From positions 22,382,209 to 22,446,208 of the forward strand of contig OX424562.1 of assembly GCA_949152475.1 (NCBI GenBank): 64,000 nucleotides of DNA, read 5' to 3'. The notes under the pieces were generated by a model. That model was not told where the DNA came from, made no database searches, and saw only the letters and a program-made list of their open reading frames with translations. The DNA is from Terebella lapidaria. Taxonomy: Eukaryota; Annelida; Polychaeta; Terebellida; Terebellidae. The translations under genes and the position numbers were made by a program. How positions within the stretch are numbered: position 1 is the stretch's first letter; each line of letters begins with the position of its first letter. Below are positions 58,460 to 64,000 of the stretch, piece by piece.

Positions 58460-59780
58460 GGCTCATTGATGTATTTCCACCATACATGCAGTGCTACTTG
58501 CGCGTATGCACCCGCGCATATCGCGAAAGTGGGTACATACTGGTCGAATATATATCAGATCAAAATCGTATCAAAACCCATGGACGATTGAAATAATTTG
58601 TTCAGCAATTTTTTTCCACAACATTATCTTACAGACGAATCCCTTATATTTATATTTTATCTAAAACTATTTTAGATCCACCTATATCTATCCAGAGACT
58701 ACCAAATTTAATAATATGTAAATCGCATGTTTAAACTGCCGCTAGTTTTTCTCGTTTTGCATGTTTTCATTTATTTTGGTTTATCGTTTGTAATGGTATC
58801 TATGTTCTGTAATTATATGTATCTTTCATGGTCACCATGGTCTCCTCTGGTGTCCAATGTATGTTCCTTTGATTTTGTTGTTGGTGTATGTAGAATAAAA
58901 TTTCTATATTCGCTACTTTTTGGAGATTGATGTAATTAGTGCGCGTTCTTATTGTGAAGGGCAGTGAACTGCATGGATAATGTCATTGTGGAATTATGGC
59001 GAATTATGACTGTAGATAACATGTTGCACAAAACGTAGGCCCACATGATTATTCTGCAAGAAAAAAACAGGCATCCGCTTTTGATACGGCACTCGGCTTT
59101 ATTCGACTCATATGCGCACTTTCTCAGTATATGCGCGCATTTCATATAGAATCCATGCATCAAAAGTGAAACACGGCTAAAGTGATCGCTTATGGAAAAC
59201 CCAATTGTGGCGTTGTGCCATATTTGGGCATATCGATTGGCACCTGGGGCGTTGATTGGTAAAACACACGAGGACCGCTCCTATAAGCACGCTGTAAAAG
59301 ACCAGCCGTGCTAACGAAATCAATCAATACTCGATAGGTGCCGCTTTCTTGTGGCGCGTACTACTTTAATACAAATGTATGACACATATCCGATTCATGT
59401 CTGTGGTCCCAAGAGTCACGCCGAGGTTTACAGACCCCTGTGGGATATAGAATGACTTGTCGTTAACCTAAAAACTGTCAATTGCCATGTGAGAAATGAC
59501 CATTTCCCATTTCCTTTACAAACATCGTACAATACATAGAGAAACAACTTTCCATTATGTAATATGTGTCATGGTACCAGGAATGGTTGCGTAGAGCAGT
59601 ATACCTTACAGGACACCGAGTTTTGGTCAGAATGAACATGTCTGCTGCAATTTCTCTTGTCTATGGTATGTGTGTCCACATTTTATACATACACTCTTGA
59701 TTTTTTACACACTCGATAAACTTCTTTGACACAGATCAAACACCTAAGTTTTATGGCAAAACATACGGATCCAGTGGTGC
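58460..59780. other. AT-rich stretch without recognised features
   Basis: No gene, RNA or element end is supported. Several poly-T and ATG-rich stretches only. Confidence 0.5.
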
Positions 59781-60040
59781 GTGAATAAACTATTTGGTCG
59801 GGCTTTATTTCTATTGCAAAATGTTGTATTTAACGTTTGTTAATGGCATCATCTAAATCTGATTATTGGTGGTAACAGATTGATACTTACACCCACCTAT
59901 TACCACCAATACCATTAGATATGATGATGACAATTGCAAACTTAAAATACATATTGGAATAAAAATAGAGTCCGGTCAATATTTACAGCCAAAGCCACAC
60001 TGGCGTCATCAGTGGCGGACAGTGTGTAAAAATATTCATG
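59780..60040. mobile_element. Two P-element parts, head to head
   Basis: The plus part (about 59,785-59,895) has TTGGTCGGGCTTTATTTCTA and GGTGGTAACAGATTGATACT. After a few bases, the minus part (about 59,905-60,040) has CTATTACCACCAATACCA, AACTTAAAATACATATTGGA and CACTGGCGTCATCAGTGG. The arrangement forms an imperfect long palindrome. Confidence 0.7.
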
Positions 60041-60504
60041 GAACCGAGTAAGTCAAACATACGCGACATTTCCTCTCTAATGTAATAGAACAATCCATTT
60101 CTCTGCTTATGTTTGATTAAGTATTATTATTTCAACAACATGCCGTACACATGGTGATTTATCAGTGACTCATCTGATAACTCGATCAAGTATCCTCTCC
60201 CACAGCCCTTATTGTGAGTGTAATAATGGGAGTGTTAAATCAAGCACTTCGCAAAGTTGTTCATCAAGGCTTCCAATTTTCAACAGTCCAGTGATCAAGT
60301 CAGGTGACACAAATCAACTAGACATTTTGATGAGCAAGTTTTTACCCCGCCGCGGGTCACAAGTCTCACATGATACTTGTGGAATCATGATTATGTATCG
60401 GAAACAATACAAGTTAACCAGCACGTCTCTCCAATGCTTTACGTTAATTGATACCAGTGATAGAGCACCAGCTTTGACACATATCAAAGCTATGTCCCCG
60501 AGGA

Positions 60505-60830
60505 TACCATCAACTCAGTAGCCTTTTGGCTTGTGATTAGGTACTTTTGTACTTGTCATAAATCTATTCGATAGGGTTTGTTTTGGATTTCTAAATTATT
60601 TTCATAGGTTGTTGGGCAGTGGTATACTAATTCCATCAGGTGTACAGTAGAAACAACTACATATACCACACTGTCTGCCCCTGATGACTCCAGTGTGTCT
60701 TTTGATAAAGTAATTGGTCTTTGTTTCTATTGCAAAATGTTGTATTTTATGTTTGTTTTTGGAATCATCAAAATTTGGCTGTATTGGTGGTAATTGATTG
60801 ATACTTACATAATTGTAAGTAATCGATTGA
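60505..60830 (+). mobile_element. Dispersed element P, fullest plus copy
   Basis: Starts AACTCAGTAGCCTTTTGGCT and ends TTGGTGGTAATTGATTGATA; it includes CAGGTGTACAGTAGAAACAA and CTGATGACTCCAGTGTGTC. After it, TAATTGTAAGTAATCGATTG repeats the terminal motif. No coding frame; non-autonomous type unknown. Confidence 0.8.
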
Positions 60831-60984
60831 TACTTAGCAATCACATAATTGTGTTTCTAATGAAGAACCTAGTACAACAAATCATACATCAAATGTCTTC
60901 CATGCTATTTGATATGTGACATTCCGAGACCATGGTGTGAATTCCACTTACGTCTGGCGTTCATCATTACAAAAATTAGCCCAA

Positions 60985-61796
60985 GGGTTACCGGACAATA
61001 TATATTTTAGATATTAACTTTTTGTCATGTGACCTTGAAAACAAGGTCAATGGTCACTTCAAGGTAACGAGAATATTCAGCATATATCATTTCTAGTATG
61101 TCCACAATTGACTCCTAGGCTGCAAAGTTTAATAAGTGAGATATTAGCCATGTAATCTGACCTTGAGAATGAGGTTAAAGCTCAAATTAGTTCAAGGTCA
61201 TGACAATATTCAGCATATATCATCTCCTATATGTTCAGTATGGATTCCTAAGCTGTAAAGTCGATAATAAGCGAGATATTAACCATTCTGATCTCTAGCC
61301 TTGACAAAAAGGTCGAAGATCAAGTTCAAGGTCATGACAATATTCAGCATATGTCATTTCCCATACGTTCACAATCGATTATCAAGCTGTAAAGTCGATA
61401 ATAAGCGAGATATTACTCATTTTGTAATTTGACCTTGAAAATGAGGTAAAACATCAAATTCAAGGTCACGGGAATAATCTGTATATATCATTTCCTATAT
61501 GTTCATAATTGATTGCTAGGCGGTAAATCGATAATAAGCATGATATTAGACATTTCGTCCTGTGACCTTGAAAATTGGTAATTCTTCCTAAAAATATGGT
61601 GGCCATGTTGAAAAAATTACGAAAAGCAAAAAACTAAAAAATACCTCCCTCTCAAAATATTTTTAGGTATTTTTATTCAAATTTTCAGAAAGATTCGACT
61701 GTTAACTTTAAAGATACAAATGTAGACGGACGATGACGGACGACGGACGCAACGCCATGCCAATAGGTTATCGGACCAAAGGTCCAGTAACCTAAA
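60985..61796. mobile_element. 812-bp TIR element related to that at 11.2 kb
   Basis: The left end GGGTTACCGGAC and the right end GTCCAGTAACCTAA are imperfect inverted termini. Inside, five 131-bp tandem units (about 61,028-61,600) each carry GACCTTGA, AAGGTCA, ATATTCAGCATATATCAT and CGATAATAAGCGAGATATTA. Next to the right end are GACGGACGATGACGGACG and AATAGGTTATCGGACCAAAG, the same signature found inverted at 11,157-11,240. Confidence 0.8.
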
Positions 61797-61979
61797 AACA
61801 CATACACAAAATGACTACATTAGTCACTCAATGTGTATCGAGCAGCACGATATTTGGTGTACCTGAGAAAATGGCTGGTCAACACAAAAATTGTGAAGGC
61901 AACTATTTGGGAAACATGTGGTTTTAATAGGTGCAGACATAGTACCTATATTTGGAAGAAAATTCATACTTGATTAAAC

Positions 61980-63590
61980 ATGAAACAGGTTCAAAGTGTC
62001 TTCGATTCAGTCGACACCTCCCATCCTTGTGCAATCGTGTTGTTAAATTCAGAGAGATTGTTTTGGTCACCACGAAACCATGTCAATGAAGCCACAACAT
62101 GAAGCCCTGGTTCGAGTTCCAAGCGCGGTTTGGGGTAGATAATGATTTGGGCAATTCACATCAGGCAATAAAACCCTGTACCAAAGTAAGAGTGAATTCT
62201 TTGTTCATTATGATGGCACCTCTTAGTTATCTGCGTTTTACAGTTGTGCTTTGAAGTACCTTTTTGTCATCTGACGTGTTTCCATTCTTACCATCGAATG
62301 AGCCATTATGTAAAATATATCCACATTCATCAAATTTGAAGCACACGTGTTTAGTGTTCAAATTGTATTACCCATGACAAGGCTTGACGTGTCAAGGGGC
62401 AGAAATTGCACAATAAATGATCCTTCAGAGTTCAGCTTTCGTTTTAGTAAAATGTTTATCAACTACTTCCATGAATATAGATAATATTTCACATCATGTA
62501 GAAATTGTTGCGAGTTGCAGAAGAGAAAAAAAAATTGAAATGTTGTCCTTTAGGTGTCATGTAGGCCTACAATGTTGATGTGTATGTGTTGGCATGCTTG
62601 TAAAAAATTATGTACACGCCCCATATGGTAAATAATATAATGTAATACATGACATAATCGATATAATAATTCACTAACAGAATAGTGAATTGAATGCAGA
62701 ACCAATTCCTCTGGGTGGTTTACGGACAGAAAAGTCGATGTTTTACCCCGCTGCTTCAATTCCATCTGTCGCAAAGATTCAATTTCAGAATGTGACCTGA
62801 ATCCGCGCCCTCTAACTTTAGCCCGCTAAGATTAAGTATTTTCTTTTGGTGTTGTCAGGTTCATTGTAAACACACGATTTCGCATGACAGTAATGGGTTG
62901 ACTCGTGAGATGTCACGGTTTGGATATACCCAGTATTGGTTTCACGTAAATATACCCCATGGTATTACATTTACATATGCATATACTATAGATAGTGAAA
63001 ATACTCCTCCAAAGTTCAAGCACAATAGCAAGTCATGCTTTTGTCGTTGCGGTAGCAATCATATTCACTAGCGTCGTTTTCCTACGTGAGCCTCTCATGA
63101 CATATATTGTGATGAGTGATGAGTTTTGAGTACATATTTTCCTGCTAAAGCGAAAAAAAAATATTTACCTTCTAGACTCCACGCACTTTGATCCAGAGAT
63201 TCCGATTTTGGCAACTGTTGTTGGAATTGTATATCCACTATAATATGGAAACTGAGTTCGCGAGCACAATTATCACCACGTTAGGACACCATACAGCCGT
63301 GTGTCCCATAGATAGATAGTTCGAAACAGAGAAAACGTATTTCGACACACATATCTATCTGATTACTGGCTGTAGTCCTAGGCGTCAAACGACTCCGTCC
63401 ATGAATGATGTCCAGTAGTGGGTTCCAACAGCTCCACACAAGAAACGTAGGTGGCCATATACAGCCTCATTCGTAGAGTCAATGTAAAAGGCTGGCATTG
63501 GTCTCAGTTTTATGGTTATGAGGATTGTGGACCGGTGGGGAATTCCGGTGGGGAAATGGCTAGTCGTCATGTCATCGAGTTGTCCCAAGT
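61980..63590 (-). pseudogene. Array unit 7 remnant (blocks A-B-C)
   Basis: Minus-strand order: A (63,385-63,588), B (62,690-62,840), C (61,980-62,170, VNCPNHYLPQ and FEPVSC retained, frame broken). This is the same relative order as in the main array, about 10 kb away from it, so it is probably a surviving outlying copy. Downstream sequence at 62,200-62,450 also resembles 49,460-49,660. Confidence 0.4.
63385..63588 (-). other. Block A, copy in unit 7
   Basis: A 67-codon minus-strand frame contains HFPTGIPHRSTILITIK, RPMPAFYIDSTNEAV and YGHLRFLCGAV. It aligns with 50,452-50,634. Start and splice sites are not determined. Confidence 0.4.
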
Positions 63591-64000
63591 AGGAAATTCA
63601 TAATTTCTTTTTATCACAGTCATACTCAAGTTACCAGTGTACTTCTGTCACTGCCAATTATGATAAGTTAAAGTGACACGAAAAAGCACCATGATAAAGT
63701 ATTCTTCCATCGATATGGAATTGACCATAATATTGATGTCCATATTTCCCCCCACCAAAATGTGATACATAAGTTTTGATTGTCTGGATGTACCTACACG
63801 AAAGTATATCACGCACCTAACATGACCTGTCGATGTCCATTTTTAATGCCTCATTGCAAGACAGTATTTTTGCCAGAAATATAAATTACAGCATATAACG
63901 ACATAGTATAAGGACATCAAGATACGTTTAGACATTTCAGTCTAATATGGATATTTTGTCACAAACAATTACCCAAGCCAGTTGTGACTATCAGATCAGA

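Noticed and set aside
1..64000. tRNA or rRNA genes
   Set aside because: No cloverleaf with A and B box spacing and no conserved rRNA stretch was recognised by eye. A covariance-model scan would settle this.

Overview
This is a eukaryotic, intron-era genome window dominated by repeats, most likely from a marine invertebrate. Support comes from non-LTR retrotransposon remains, a gag/protease remnant of a Ty3/Gypsy-like element, several terminal-inverted-repeat (TIR) DNA elements, MITEs, a very large minisatellite, AT-rich background DNA and the absence of operons or long non-overlapping genes. The species cannot be fixed from sequence alone. No complete, convincingly intact host protein-coding gene is visible.

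Layout. 1-8.2 kb: AT-rich DNA, a decayed non-LTR retrotransposon 3' end (about 1,341-2,560), a possible two-exon gene fragment (2,626-3,249), and a 3.6-kb non-autonomous element (3,771-7,415) packed with AGGTCA half-sites and 337-bp tandem repeats. An inverted pair of one dispersed repeat (885-1,167 and 7,462-7,835) flanks this interval. 8.2-14.4 kb: nested transposons. A CAGGGGCG-ended element (8,822-10,979) lies next to a TARGTTACCGAA-ended element (11,157-14,433), which is split by a 5'-truncated LINE (11,661-13,418) with an open reverse-transcriptase frame. 14.5-18.15 kb: a GC-rich LTR-retrotransposon remnant with primer-binding-like site, broken gag, zinc knuckle and retropepsin motif. 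18.15-22.6 kb: about 106 copies of a 42-bp minisatellite replace the expected pol gene.

23-52 kb, with scattered pieces to 63.6 kb: a tandem array of degenerate units spaced 4.6-5.6 kb (about 3.8 kb once later insertions are subtracted). Each unit carries, in the same order on the minus strand, short blocks whose translations align between copies. I call them E, G, D, K, B, C, F, plus a further block A. They look like exons of an unrecognised, now largely pseudogenised, tandem gene family, but a long non-coding repeat remains possible. Younger insertions decorate the array: a TA-flanked MITE shared by two units, a 1.35-kb foldback element, a GC-rich TTAA-flanked insert, small MITEs and copies of a dispersed element called P here.

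52-64 kb: a CCGCGGTCCCAC-ended element, a nearly perfect 835-bp tandem duplication, a 186-bp satellite, a GC-rich degenerate repeat, head-to-head P copies, and a TIR element related to the one at 11.2 kb. The strongest candidates for something undescribed are the minus-strand block array and the minisatellite, whose core also occurs in a dispersed inverted repeat on both sides of it.
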